Source: Neptuniibacter sp048548695 (GTDB taxonomy: Bacteria > Pseudomonadota > Gammaproteobacteria > Pseudomonadales > Balneatricaceae). From it: a DNA stretch of 64,000 nucleotides. The position numbers and the translations under genes are program-made. Under the pieces are notes generated by a model. It was given only the letters and a program-made list of their open reading frames with translations. It did no database searches and was not told the origin of the DNA. Positions 37,901 through 47,200 of this stretch are shown one piece after another. The DNA is taken from the NCBI RefSeq assembly GCF_048548695.1, contig NZ_JBLYIF010000014.1; one strand, 5' to 3'. The stretch's first letter is position 1. Each line of letters opens with the position of its first letter.

Positions 37901-38039
37901 TTCGCAGGGTCTGCCGAAGCTGTTCCGTCCGCTGCTCGAGATCAGACTGATACAACTGCCAGCAGGCAAACAAGGACAAACACAGCAACAGAGTTCCCAG
38001 CATCAAGGCGCTGGCGCGGCGGAATAGCTCCATGGGCAT
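34905..38039 (-). CDS. Hybrid sensor histidine kinase with two receivers and HPt domain
   Basis: The 1044-residue membrane protein has an N-terminal helix, a periplasmic sensor (about 35-315) and a second helix near 320-338. HisKA follows, with its phospho-acceptor in LNHEIRTPV (near 374). The ATPase domain has NLLSNAIKYTAKG, DTGVGI and GGTGFGLAI. Receiver 1 (about 610-730) has VVDDQ and MIDWQMAGG. Receiver 2 (about 768-890) has LLVEDS and LMDIQMPVMDG. The C-terminal HPt domain has HRLKSAAGNVG (near 983). This is a complete BarA/TorS-like phosphorelay. The periplasmic sensor has no recognised ligand. It ends the four-gene sensory operon, 27 bp after the response regulator. Confidence 0.92.
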   Translation of the reverse strand: MPMELFRRASALMLGTLLLCLSLFACWQLYQSDLEQRTEQLRQTLRSEAARDWALFSDRLLRYSSKLISLKLASVESGLFNEAGNPEQDISQRLFSQIFSDMPELVQARWLDAHGQEKLRFNRAVSGRQEASQIVASTILQDKSDRYYFREAIKLQSDQVYASNFDLNVEFGHIVEPYQPTLRLASPDRTASGELRGVMVLNFDVTSLFADLASSFDEHIMLQVVDQYGSWKLHTEHPELNWHDLLHNSGRSMATEAPQQFAKLVALQRGKRLPDDSPFELLQELPLNQIFATEYRLFMLAYIQPAAVTALHHEVISRALWYLALLLGISAAFVFWVRRSEQQRRKLLLKLQEQLRHTESASAYKSRFLANLNHEIRTPVTAVLGMVELLQSTDLKPDQKQRLDFIAASTEDLRKVVNDLMDFNNIEAGRVALHPRYFNLTEILEQTVQLFATSAELKDLELILEHDAELANLDIYSDSFRLLQVLNNLLSNAIKYTAKGSVRIKVRALSRQNATIQLLFEVIDTGVGIESAVVSQLSLPFDQGDLSITRKLGGTGFGLAIVNYMLSLFSSQLEIESSLSKGSRFSFVLGVPYRTVERLAPLENSNLAAKRVLVVDDQPLVANGLVHMLEHWGADVQSVFDATAGLDLVQQTQASETPYDVVMIDWQMAGGRGVDLIQRLKLNNELLDSNAPLRVVVLTSHSAEPQLATSSLYESGMCILHKPVTYSGLQAVLEQLGWVVVVGNKKQEDRAQIRDKLIRRLRDQLAYSTPPRILLVEDSKTNQLVVKELISSFGLSCDIAENGEQALMMSAGVKYDLILMDIQMPVMDGLTATREFRQRYSHKELPIIALSAATQDEDVIAAEAAGVNAHLAKPLDVLKLLNVIIQFWQPVLKANRTPQAAVESQLSVLSDVSGLDINAARQLLQCSPDFELDNTVYKWLGLEAYQRVCMGFLQDILPQLDYWRVSGGDQPDGQKRKFIHRLKSAAGNVGAFRLQALATQVDERLSLGEDVDISNLLTQLETVCGILKPLVGDSPDQIQSDLKG

Positions 38040-38065
38040 AGCGATCAGTCCTGGTTATGCTGCAA

Positions 38066-38524
38066 TTATTCAATCTCAGATGTAGAAGATTTTTCCCTAA
38101 CCGCTTTTTCCAGATAACTTTTCACCAGCGGTGAAATATTACCAAATTCAATATCGCGGCCATTTTTAATATGTGCACGAACCCGCATCAATACTCGAAC
38201 CGGGCTGACCGATTTCACGACATAGTCTACCGCACCCGCCTCAAACGCCTGTATTTCGAACAATAAATCATCAAAACCCGTGAGAAAAATAATCGGTATC
38301 TGTTGGGTTTTAGGCTCTTCCTTTAGCCGACGACACACTTCAAAGCCCGACATATCGGGCAGATCCGCATCCAGCAAAATAAGCTCTGGCTGGGCCGCAA
38401 TAGCGCTCGCAATTGCTTGCTGACCATTTTCGGCGGTCAGCACATCTACGCCCGCTTCAAGCACTGAGGTGAGCAACGCCAGCGCAGAGAGTTCATCATC
38501 GACGACTAAAACTTTTGGTTTCAT
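38066..38524 (-). CDS. Single-domain response regulator
   Basis: The 152-residue protein is a receiver domain (KVLVVDDELSALALLTSVL, phospho-Asp in LILLDADLPDMSG, Thr in FLTGFDD, Lys in YVVKSVSP) plus a 25-residue C-terminal helix without DNA-binding or enzymatic motifs. It could relay phosphate between the hybrid kinase and other proteins. It sits between the GGDEF gene (42 bp) and the kinase gene (27 bp) on the same strand. Confidence 0.9.
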   Translation of the reverse strand: MKPKVLVVDDELSALALLTSVLEAGVDVLTAENGQQAIASAIAAQPELILLDADLPDMSGFEVCRRLKEEPKTQQIPIIFLTGFDDLLFEIQAFEAGAVDYVVKSVSPVRVLMRVRAHIKNGRDIEFGNISPLVKSYLEKAVREKSSTSEIE

Positions 38525-38566
38525 GAGAAAGCTGCCTCAAATTGGCAATGTAGAAGAGAACGACAA

Positions 38567-40648
38567 CTAAGAAGATTGCTGGGTAAGCAGCGCAATATAC
38601 GCTTCAGTATCCACTGATGCAGGCGTTAATGCCTGGTACCAGTAATCAACACCCCATTCCGCCAGTTCATTTCCGGCCATGTCAGTGCCTGTCGCTACCA
38701 GCATACGCGAATTCATATGATGTAAAAAGCTGCACAGCGCAGCACGCCAAGTCTGCACCGTGGCTGTTAAAGCATCACCGGGCTGACATATATCTGAAGA
38801 TAGAATAGCCAAATTAAAATTCAACTCACTTAACCAGCTATGCAAGCTCAGCGATTCACCGATACCCTCAACTGCCAGGCCGTAACCCAAGCCGGACAAA
38901 TAACCCAGCTGCGCAATCAAGTCCGGTTGTGCATCACGAATGTCCTGAGCGGTTAATTGGAGCCAGATCAGCTCCACGAGATCAGGATAAGTCTGTTGCT
39001 TGGCTTTCATAAATCGCACCACATCAGGTGCCATAAGGTGTGCAGGCTTAACCGCAATAGTCAACGGTAGGCGAACAATATCAGCTGCCTTTCGGTCAAA
39101 ATATGCAAACAGCTCCGACAACTTCAGCATTGTCATTTCGGTACTTTCCGCGCCCTCGGGCAGAGCAGAATTTAACGTCGCTTGCGGTTGCAAGCTAACC
39201 AGTGCCCCCGCCACCTGTTGACTGCCGATTGCATAATAGGGGGAGAACCGAAGACTTAATTGATCCAGCCCAGCGTTATCTGGCAGCGCAAGTGCGACAG
39301 AAGCGTCAGAACTCAGGTCATCTGCCTGCGACGCTGTTTGATAGACACAAAACTGATTTCGACCTGACTCCTTGGCCTGATACATCGCTTGATCCGCTGT
39401 ATTCATCAACGCCTTTGCATGAATAGCATCGTCAGGATAACTGGAAATCCCGATACTGACAGAGCAATGATAGGTTGTACCCTGCAGCAAATACGGAAGG
39501 CCCAGGCTGGTAACCAACTTGCTAGCCACTATATTCTTGGCCGTGTCGCTGAGACTTCCGTTGAGCACAACCACAAATTCATCACCCCCGATACGAGCAA
39601 TAAAATCGGCTTTTTTCAGGTTATGCTGTAACCGCTGACTGACATGGACTAACACCTGATCACCAAGCGCATGCCCGAAGTTATCATTCAATGCCTTGAA
39701 ATTATCCAGGTCGGCAAACAATAAGGTTAATCCTTCACCCGTTCGTTGGGCCTCACTGAAGCTTTCCATAAAGTAGCGATCAAAGCCGGCACGATTATAC
39801 AACCCGGTAAGGGAGTCGGTTTCAGCACTGCGCTTAAGCGCATTCTCCCTGGCCATTTGCGCTTCAATATTTTCCAGTATACATATCCGGACCGCCTCAT
39901 CAGGATTGGTCGCTTCAGGATCGGCATCAACCACTTTTAGCTGAGCATGGATATGCTGCCCAGTCAGGTCTCTCACCAGCACCCGCCCCTCCCAGAAGGT
40001 AGCATCAACCAGAGTGTCGTTGATCGCACGTTGCAGCATATCGCTGCGGTTAAACAGCTGCTCCATCGAACGACCAACCACTTCACGATCAGCAAGCCCT
40101 GATAGTTCACAAAAACCGGGATTCACCGATATAACGATGCCATTGCCATCAGTAATAAAAATGGCCTGACGGGCATATTTGAAGGCAGCCTGATAGATAT
40201 TCAGTTCCCGGTTAAGAAACAGCAAATTATCCCGCGAACAAAATGCCAAGGCATAATAAAGCTTACCGGCGTACTCAAAAGCGTGCTTATAGACGACAAA
40301 ATCATTTGGATGCGTGATCATCAAGCGGATTTCGAGACCGCTGGCACTGTCCCCCTGTAACCAGCGGATGAAATCACCATATGGACTGGCAATGCACTTC
40401 CCCAGACTCAGTATGGATTGTTCTCGCTGCCCCCGTAACAGGTTGATAATAGACGTAGCAGCCTGGTTGGCATAACAAATACATAGCCGCTCATCGGTAA
40501 CAAGCAGCGGCAGAGGACTATGCAGTAAGGACTTGACGGCAAAACCGACACCATCGAACCCATCATCAGACTTGGTCGTCCGCGGCACGCCTGTGACCTT
40601 AGCCAGCCCTAAAAGCGCATTGGTAATAGCGTCATCATTTTCCAGCAT
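38567..40648 (-). CDS. PAS-GGDEF protein with degenerate EAL domain
   Basis: The 693-residue cytosolic protein has a divergent PAS region at the start, a PAS domain (about 148-270), a GGDEF domain (about 278-440; the motif RIGGDEF is intact near 355) and a C-terminal EAL-like domain (about 455-690). The EAL domain lacks the EAL motif (GALVSLQP in its place) and other metal ligands, so diguanylate cyclase activity is likely and phosphodiesterase activity unlikely. Its ATG overlaps the stop of the CheB-CheR gene by one base (TAATG), so the two are translationally coupled. Confidence 0.88.
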   Translation of the reverse strand: MLENDDAITNALLGLAKVTGVPRTTKSDDGFDGVGFAVKSLLHSPLPLLVTDERLCICYANQAATSIINLLRGQREQSILSLGKCIASPYGDFIRWLQGDSASGLEIRLMITHPNDFVVYKHAFEYAGKLYYALAFCSRDNLLFLNRELNIYQAAFKYARQAIFITDGNGIVISVNPGFCELSGLADREVVGRSMEQLFNRSDMLQRAINDTLVDATFWEGRVLVRDLTGQHIHAQLKVVDADPEATNPDEAVRICILENIEAQMARENALKRSAETDSLTGLYNRAGFDRYFMESFSEAQRTGEGLTLLFADLDNFKALNDNFGHALGDQVLVHVSQRLQHNLKKADFIARIGGDEFVVVLNGSLSDTAKNIVASKLVTSLGLPYLLQGTTYHCSVSIGISSYPDDAIHAKALMNTADQAMYQAKESGRNQFCVYQTASQADDLSSDASVALALPDNAGLDQLSLRFSPYYAIGSQQVAGALVSLQPQATLNSALPEGAESTEMTMLKLSELFAYFDRKAADIVRLPLTIAVKPAHLMAPDVVRFMKAKQQTYPDLVELIWLQLTAQDIRDAQPDLIAQLGYLSGLGYGLAVEGIGESLSLHSWLSELNFNLAILSSDICQPGDALTATVQTWRAALCSFLHHMNSRMLVATGTDMAGNELAEWGVDYWYQALTPASVDTEAYIALLTQQSS

Positions 40649-43600
40649 TAACTCTCGACGTTCTCCGCGGCAAAGAAAGTAACCAGAATCTGTTTGGCCA
40701 TGCCAGTGATCTCACTCATTTCATATATCGCGTGATTCGCATGAATTTTGAGGAATTTTTTCGTGCCCTTCAGTTTTAAACGATAGGTCAGTGGGTAGGT
40801 CTGCCCTGCTTTAGCTGATGACTGGAACTGAGTGAACAATGCCTGTAACTGTTTACGATCAGCACTGTGACACAGTTTTAAGAAATCATCTGTGTTAATT
40901 TCGTCCAGATCATCCTGCGAATAACCAAGCAGCTGAGTAAAGCGCGGATTGATAAATGCCAGCTGCTGATCATGTACATCATAAATATATGCGGCATTCA
41001 TGCTGCTATTCAGGATGAAATTAATTTTATCCTTATGCTCAGAATTATTCCGCTCGTACACAACCTTCTCAGTGATATCCGTCATACTGCCCATGACCTT
41101 GACTGCCTGTTTAAGGTCATTAAAAGACACCAGTGCTTCCAGCGAGATAACCTTGAGCCCCGTCTCACCAACCGGTGACTTAAAGACAAATGGCTGTTTA
41201 ACTTTATTTTGCAGCAGGCCCTTAAGGTGCTCTTCCAGGCGATTGCGATCATCAGCATGGGCTAAGCCGATAAAGGCTTCAAATGAAGGATGAAACACAC
41301 GCTCATCCAGGCCAAAGATCCGATAACAACCACGGCTCCAGGTAAATTTACGGCTGGACACCTCCCACAACCAAGACCCAGTGCGACCGATTCGCTCCGC
41401 TTCTTCTAACAGGCTGTTGGACTGCTCAAGTTCGTTGCGCAGCTGTAAGAGTTCTGCTTGTTGCTGCTCTTTATCTTCATAAGCGACACGCAGCTCAGAG
41501 TAGGCTGTTTGCAGCTCTTCATTGGTGGATTGCAGTTCTTCGTTGGTAGTCTCTAACTCTTCATTGGAGCTCTGCAGCTCCTCATTGGAGCTTTGCAGCT
41601 CCTCATTCATGGATTGCATCTCTTCGTTGGAGGTTTCCAACTCTTCGATGACATCCTGCAGTTGTTCTTTGGTTTTAACCAGCAAGCGCTGCTGTTCCTG
41701 CACCATGGCTTCGTTGGCGAGGTCTCCCTCTTGGTTCACCATAGGGATATTCATCGGATCTTCGATCTGGCTGAATATCAGGGTCAGATTGCCCAGCGGA
41801 TTCTCTTTTACAATTCGGATCAATAACAGCTTAACCCAGACATCTTCACCATCGATCACCAGAGCGTGGAAGCCCGTATCAGCCTTCTCTTTGCCACACT
41901 CCAGTGAATGCAAGGCAGAGCGCAACTCCACCGTCAGCTGAGGGTGCATATTGCGGAATATATTATTGGTTGGCAGCCCCTGCGGTCGCACTAATAGGGG
42001 GTTTTGCCCCTCAGTAAAGATAATGTCATGGTTTTCATTAATCAGAATTGCATGCGGCAGCACCAATTGTTGCAGACGTTCAATAATCAGCTCCACAAAC
42101 TGATCATCGAGCTTTTTAGTGGCACCGGTTTGACGGGAAGGCGGATGTTCCACCAGGTCAACATAATCGGCCAAAGGTGGGCGGCGCTTGTTATTGCGTT
42201 CTGGTGGCAGTTTTTTACCAATATAAACACTTTCATAGATCTTTCCGGACTTCACCAGCGGCCTAAACTGCTCCTGAAAAACACCGATAGACTCCGACTG
42301 CCCCAACATCATCAGCCCCTTGGGGTTGAGCGCATAATGGAACGTAGGAAATATCTGACGCTGTAACTCAACTGTGAAATAGATCATCAAGTTACGGCAG
42401 GTAATAAGATCAAGGCGCAGGAAAGGTGGATCACTGTTCACGTCATGGATCGAGAAGATCACCATCGCCTTGATCTGCTTGATCACCTCATACTGGTCAC
42501 CTTTAACCAGCAGGTACTTCTCCTTCATGTATCTTGGCAGGTTCTGAATCGCCACCTCCGGGTAAACCCCGTTACGAGCATAATCAATTGCCTGCTTATC
42601 AATATCTGTCGCGAATATCTGAATTTTATAATCGACGATTTTATCGCCCAGAATTTCACTGATCATCATCGACAGTGAGTAGGCTTCCTCACCGGTAGAG
42701 CAACCTACCGACCAGACCCGGAGCACCTTCTCTTTCTTATTATGTACATAGTGTTTGAGCTCAGTGTTGAGTTGCTCAAACGCGCGCCCATCACGGAAAA
42801 AAGAGGTCACACCGATCAGCATATCCTGGAACAGGAAGGTCACCTCATCCAAATTCTTGTTCAGATACTTGAGGTACTCTTCCGCCTTGCGGATTTTCAA
42901 CGTGGTCATGCGACGTTCGATACGCCGCAAAATGGTGTTTTCTTTATATAGGCCGAAATCCACATCACAGTGTTTTTTCAGCAGGCGGATAATGCCATTG
43001 TAGGTTTCCCGTGCCATCGATTGCTCACTGTCGATAGCCCGATTTTGCCGAAACATCATGTAGTTGAGCAGTTCATCGCCAATTTGAGTGGCGGGAATAA
43101 TCAAATCGACATTACTGGAGTTAATGGCAGCATTTGGCATGCCATCATATTTGGCACTGGAAGGTTCCTGCACGATGCCCAGGCCGTTTTCGCCCTTGAT
43201 CGCCCTGATGCCACGGGCACCATCACTACCGGTACCGGACAAAACAATACCAATGGCATGTTCACCTTTGACCAGAGCGATAGATTCAAACAACATATCT
43301 ACTGATGGGCGCGGTTTGTAACGCACGTCTGGGTAACTGGTTAGCTTGATGGTATCGCCGGGATACAGCTCGATATTATGATTCGGAGGGCATATGTATA
43401 TCTGCCCGGCACGCAAAATATCACCATCCTTAGCTGCACAAATGGCCAATGTGGAATCTTTCTCCAACAGATCCACCATCATACTGCGATAAGAAGGCGA
43501 CAGATGTTGTGCCACGATAAAGCTCATTTTGATGTCAGGCGGCAGATTTGACACCATACTCTGTAATGCTTCTAGGCCACCGGCACTGGCCCCCACACCA

Positions 43601-43791
43601 ACCACAATCAGCGAACTTTCCGGGTCGACGGCAGCAGGCCTCTCCAGAGGCTGGTCTTTTTTATCTATCTCAACTGACGGTTCTATATCAGGCATTTTTT
43701 CAGTAGGTAACTCTGCCTGTTCCAGTCGCACATCATCGCCACGCTCCTGTGTGACATTTTGCAAATCCGTTTCTGTATTATTGTCAGTCAT
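40648..43791 (-). CDS. CheB-CheR fusion with coiled coil and PAS domains
   Basis: The 1047-residue protein starts with a CheB methylesterase domain (about 58-250) with S69 in VGASAGG, H96 in AQHLSP and D190 in SGTGSDG. A CheR methyltransferase domain follows (about 265-530; SCRNLMIYF-type RNLMIYF and VGCSTGEEAYSLSMM). A long coiled coil (about 690-800) carries tandem heptads such as SSNEELQSSNEELE, and two PAS domains end the protein (about 810-925 and 935-1040). No histidine kinase domain follows. The start at 43791 with AAGAGA was chosen; a longer frame reaches 43881. Such fusions form sensory modules apart from flagellar chemotaxis. Confidence 0.93.
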   Translation of the reverse strand: MTDNNTETDLQNVTQERGDDVRLEQAELPTEKMPDIEPSVEIDKKDQPLERPAAVDPESSLIVVGVGASAGGLEALQSMVSNLPPDIKMSFIVAQHLSPSYRSMMVDLLEKDSTLAICAAKDGDILRAGQIYICPPNHNIELYPGDTIKLTSYPDVRYKPRPSVDMLFESIALVKGEHAIGIVLSGTGSDGARGIRAIKGENGLGIVQEPSSAKYDGMPNAAINSSNVDLIIPATQIGDELLNYMMFRQNRAIDSEQSMARETYNGIIRLLKKHCDVDFGLYKENTILRRIERRMTTLKIRKAEEYLKYLNKNLDEVTFLFQDMLIGVTSFFRDGRAFEQLNTELKHYVHNKKEKVLRVWSVGCSTGEEAYSLSMMISEILGDKIVDYKIQIFATDIDKQAIDYARNGVYPEVAIQNLPRYMKEKYLLVKGDQYEVIKQIKAMVIFSIHDVNSDPPFLRLDLITCRNLMIYFTVELQRQIFPTFHYALNPKGLMMLGQSESIGVFQEQFRPLVKSGKIYESVYIGKKLPPERNNKRRPPLADYVDLVEHPPSRQTGATKKLDDQFVELIIERLQQLVLPHAILINENHDIIFTEGQNPLLVRPQGLPTNNIFRNMHPQLTVELRSALHSLECGKEKADTGFHALVIDGEDVWVKLLLIRIVKENPLGNLTLIFSQIEDPMNIPMVNQEGDLANEAMVQEQQRLLVKTKEQLQDVIEELETSNEEMQSMNEELQSSNEELQSSNEELETTNEELQSTNEELQTAYSELRVAYEDKEQQQAELLQLRNELEQSNSLLEEAERIGRTGSWLWEVSSRKFTWSRGCYRIFGLDERVFHPSFEAFIGLAHADDRNRLEEHLKGLLQNKVKQPFVFKSPVGETGLKVISLEALVSFNDLKQAVKVMGSMTDITEKVVYERNNSEHKDKINFILNSSMNAAYIYDVHDQQLAFINPRFTQLLGYSQDDLDEINTDDFLKLCHSADRKQLQALFTQFQSSAKAGQTYPLTYRLKLKGTKKFLKIHANHAIYEMSEITGMAKQILVTFFAAENVES

Positions 43792-43982
43792 ACCGATTCT
43801 CTTAGGCAGCACACCTGATTTGAAAGCGGCCTGTTTATAGATAAATTGAATACACTCAGAACCACCCCCGCTCTGAGTCAAAGTTATCCAGGGAAATCAA
43901 TGAATGAGTATAAGCCAACGGAAATTTATATATAAGCATACGATGAAGTTCAAGTAGCTCTTGTATCTCATAAATCGATCGC

Positions 43983-43998
43983 GCACCAAAACTGGGCA
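43983..43998 (+). promoter_or_regulatory. Possible NtrC-like site upstream of nirB
   Basis: GCACCAAAACTGGGCA resembles the NtrC palindrome GCACCA-N4-TGGTGC with an imperfect right half. Centre about 120 bp before the nirB sigma-54 element, a normal enhancer distance. Confidence 0.35.
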
Positions 43999-44103
43999 AT
44001 GATTGTGCAGTCGCATCATAAACAAGCCAGTTAGGGCTTGATTTATTGCACAAAAAAGCACCAATAAAACATAAAATACTGTTTTATAAGAATTTAAATA
44101 ATA

Positions 44104-44119
44104 TGGCACACTACATGCT
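44104..44119 (+). promoter_or_regulatory. Sigma-54 promoter of nirBD
   Basis: TGGCACACTACATGCT has a perfect -24 box (TGGCAC) and 10 bases between GG and GC; the -12 box is ATGCT with one mismatch. Transcription would begin near 44130, before P1. It shares the structure of the nrtA promoter. Confidence 0.75.
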
Positions 44120-44136
44120 TTATTAAAATCAGTTCA

Positions 44137-44234
44137 CTTCCAATGTCGGAAGCCGCATTACTTTTTTACCGAGAATTAAGAACAAAGGCGTTCTACTCCA
44201 GCAGACAACTGCTGAGGGAAGAACGCCTTTTTTT
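44137..44234 (+). promoter_or_regulatory. nirB leader: two-hexaloop ANTAR RNA overlapping a terminator
   Basis: P1 is 44137-44152: a perfect stem CTTCC/GGAAG with hexaloop AATGTC (A1, G4). P2 is 44179-44194: AGAAC/GTTCT with hexaloop AAAGGC (A1, G4), the same loop as in the nrtA and narK leaders. P2 overlaps the terminator's 5' arm (44184-44194). This is the clearest of the three. Confidence 0.82.
44184..44234 (+). terminator. Regulated intrinsic terminator in the nirB leader
   Basis: AAAGGCGTTCT (44184-44194) pairs perfectly with AGAACGCCTTT (44220-44230), then TTTT. An internal CAGCAG/CTGCTG stem sits between the arms. It ends 22 bases before the nirB start. Confidence 0.88.
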
Positions 44235-44255
44235 ATTTACGGGGTCTGACATTAC

Positions 44256-47200
44256 ATGAGACAACATCTGGTCATAATTGGAAACGGGATGGCAACAGGC
44301 CGCCTGCTGCAACTCCTCATGGAGCGCAGTCCGGGCCTGTTCGACGTCACTGTTTTTGGTGAAGAACCGGGTGGTAGCTATAACCGGGTATTGCTCTCTC
44401 CTCTACTAGGCGGTGAAAAGACACTGGATCAGGTCATGACCCTGTCCACCTCCTGGTATGCCGATCACGGTATTGCTTTGCATAGCGGCGACCCTGTCGT
44501 TCGTATTGATCGTGCCCACAAACAGGTTATTAGCGAAAAAGGCCTGCATATTCCGTATGACAAGCTGATCATTGCCACCGGCTCTTACCCCACTCAAGTA
44601 CCCATTCCTGGCCTGGAAAAAAACAACGTCATGAGTTTCCGCACCCTGAAGGATGTGGAACGGATGCAACAGCTTGCTGCCAACAAGAAAAATGCAGTGG
44701 TTGTTGGTGGTGGTTTTCTGGGTTTGGAAGCGGCTGAAGGCCTGCGCCGCCTAGGCATGAAAGTCACCGTGCTGCAGCGCGCACCCTGGTTGTTAAATAA
44801 TCAATTAGATAAAACCGCTGCTGGCCTGCTGCAAACCGCGCTGGAAAGTCGCGGCATGCAATTCCGTCTTGATGCCATTACCGAAGAAGTTCAGGGCGAG
44901 GATGCCGTGGATTCTGTACGTATGGCCGACGGCGAAATAATTCTTGCCGATCTGGTAGTTACCGCCATCGGCATTACACCGAACACAGCACTGGCTAAGG
45001 ATGCCGGGCTGAGTTGCCAGCGTGGCATTCTGGTCGATGCAAAGATGCAGACCAGCGACGCTGACATATATGCCCTGGGTGAATGCTGTCAGCACCAGGA
45101 GCAGATTTTTGGTTTGGTTGCGCCCATCTGGCAACAGGCGGATGTGCTAAGCCAAAACTTCGCGGGCAACGATGTCCTTTACCGTGACGAAGCAGTTGCC
45201 ACACAGCTCAAGGTGAGCGGTGTTGAACTCTTCTCCTGCGGTTCCCTGACAGATGCCGAAGACACCGAAACACTGGTCTATCGGGATCTGCAACACAACG
45301 AATATCGCAGACTCTGGCTGCGCAACAACCGCTTGGTCGGTGCCGTACTCTACGGCGATGTCCGGGAAGGACAGTGGTATTTCGACCAACTGAAACAAAA
45401 CAACGACCTGAGTGCCGACAGAGCACAGCTGCTTTTTGGTAGCCCATTCTGTACGTCGCAAACTCAGGCAGAAAATCTGGGTATATCTATGAGTAAACGT
45501 CAGTTAGTTGTTATCGGTAATGGCATGGTAGGCCACCACTTTGTGGAAAATTTCGTCACCAGTGGTGTGGCTGCCGACTACGAAATTCATATCCTTGCAG
45601 AGGAAGACCGTGCCGCGTACGACCGCGTGCACCTGTCCGAATACTTCGGTGGCTCCACCTATGAAGACCTCTGTCTGGTAAAAGACAATTTTTATGAAGA
45701 ACATGGTGTTCACCTTCACCTGAATGAAGGTGCAGCACAGATCGATCGCGATGCAAAGCAGGTCTTCACCGAGCAAGGCACCTACCCTTACGACACACTC
45801 GTTCTTGCAACAGGTTCTTACCCGTTTGTCCCCCCAATACCGGGTAATGATGGTGAGGCCTGCTTTGTCTATCGCACCCTGGAAGACTTGGATAAGATTC
45901 GCGCTAGCGCTGAATCCTCCAAGGTGGGTGTGGTAGTTGGCGGCGGCCTGCTGGGTCTTGAAGCAGCCAACGCTCTGAAATCACTGGGACTAAAAGCCCA
46001 TGTCGTGGAGTTCGCACCACGTCTGATGCCAGTACAGCTGGATGAAGATGGCGGCGAACTGCTGAAGCAAAAAATTGCGGCCCTGGATGTAGACGTCCAC
46101 TGCAACAAAGCAACAACTGAAATCGTCGCTGGCGAGACGTGCCGCTATCGCATGAACTTCAGTGATGGTTCACATCTCGAAACCGACCTGATCCTGTTCT
46201 CTGCCGGTATTCGCCCACAGGATGCCCTGGCACGCAGTTCCGCACTTACCATTGGCGAACGCGGCGGCATCATCGTTGATGACCAGTGCCTGACATCCGA
46301 TGAAAACATCTACGCTATCGGCGAATGTGCTCTGTGGAATAACCAGATCTTTGGCCTGGTAGCGCCGGGCTACACCATGGCAAAAGTCGCCGTATCCGCT
46401 ATTAATGGTGACAGCGACAACCTGTTTACCGGCGCTGACATGAGCACCAAGCTGAAACTACTGGGTATGGATGTTGGCTCTATTGGTGATGCCCATGGCC
46501 GTACACCAGGCAGCATCAGCTACCGTTACCTGGATGAAGATGAGCAGACCTACTACCGCATCATCGTCTCCGAAGACCGCAGCAAACTGCTGGGTGCAGT
46601 ACTGGTCGGTGACAACAGCAAATATGACACGTTGCTGCAGTACGCCCTGAACGGTATTGATCTACCGGAAAAACCACAGGCGCTGATCCTGCCTTCAATG
46701 GACGGCGCTGCGGCACCGACCCTAGGCCCGGATGCACTACCAGATACTGCCACGATCTGTTCATGCCTTAACGTTACCAAAGGGCAAATCTGCTGCTCCA
46801 TTGATAGTGGCGCGACCTCGGTGGCTGACGTCAAGGCAGAAACCAAAGCAACCACCGGTTGTGGTGGCTGTGCTGCCATGCTGAAAAACCTGGTGGATCA
46901 CGAGCTGGAAAAACGCGGCGTTGAAGTATGCAAAGACATCTGCGAACACTTCCCGTATACCCGCGAAGAGCTGTACCACATTGTTCGGGTTGAGGGCATC
47001 CGTAGCTTCCACGACCTGATCCAGAAACACGGCAAAGGCCTGGGTTGTGATATTTGTAAACCCGCCACCGCTTCCATCATGGCTTCCTGCTGGAACGAGC
47101 ACATCATGGATGAACCGCTGGTTGCCCTGCAGGATACCAACGACACCTTCATGGCAAACATGCAGAAAAACGGTACTTACTCCATCGTACCGCGTGTTGC

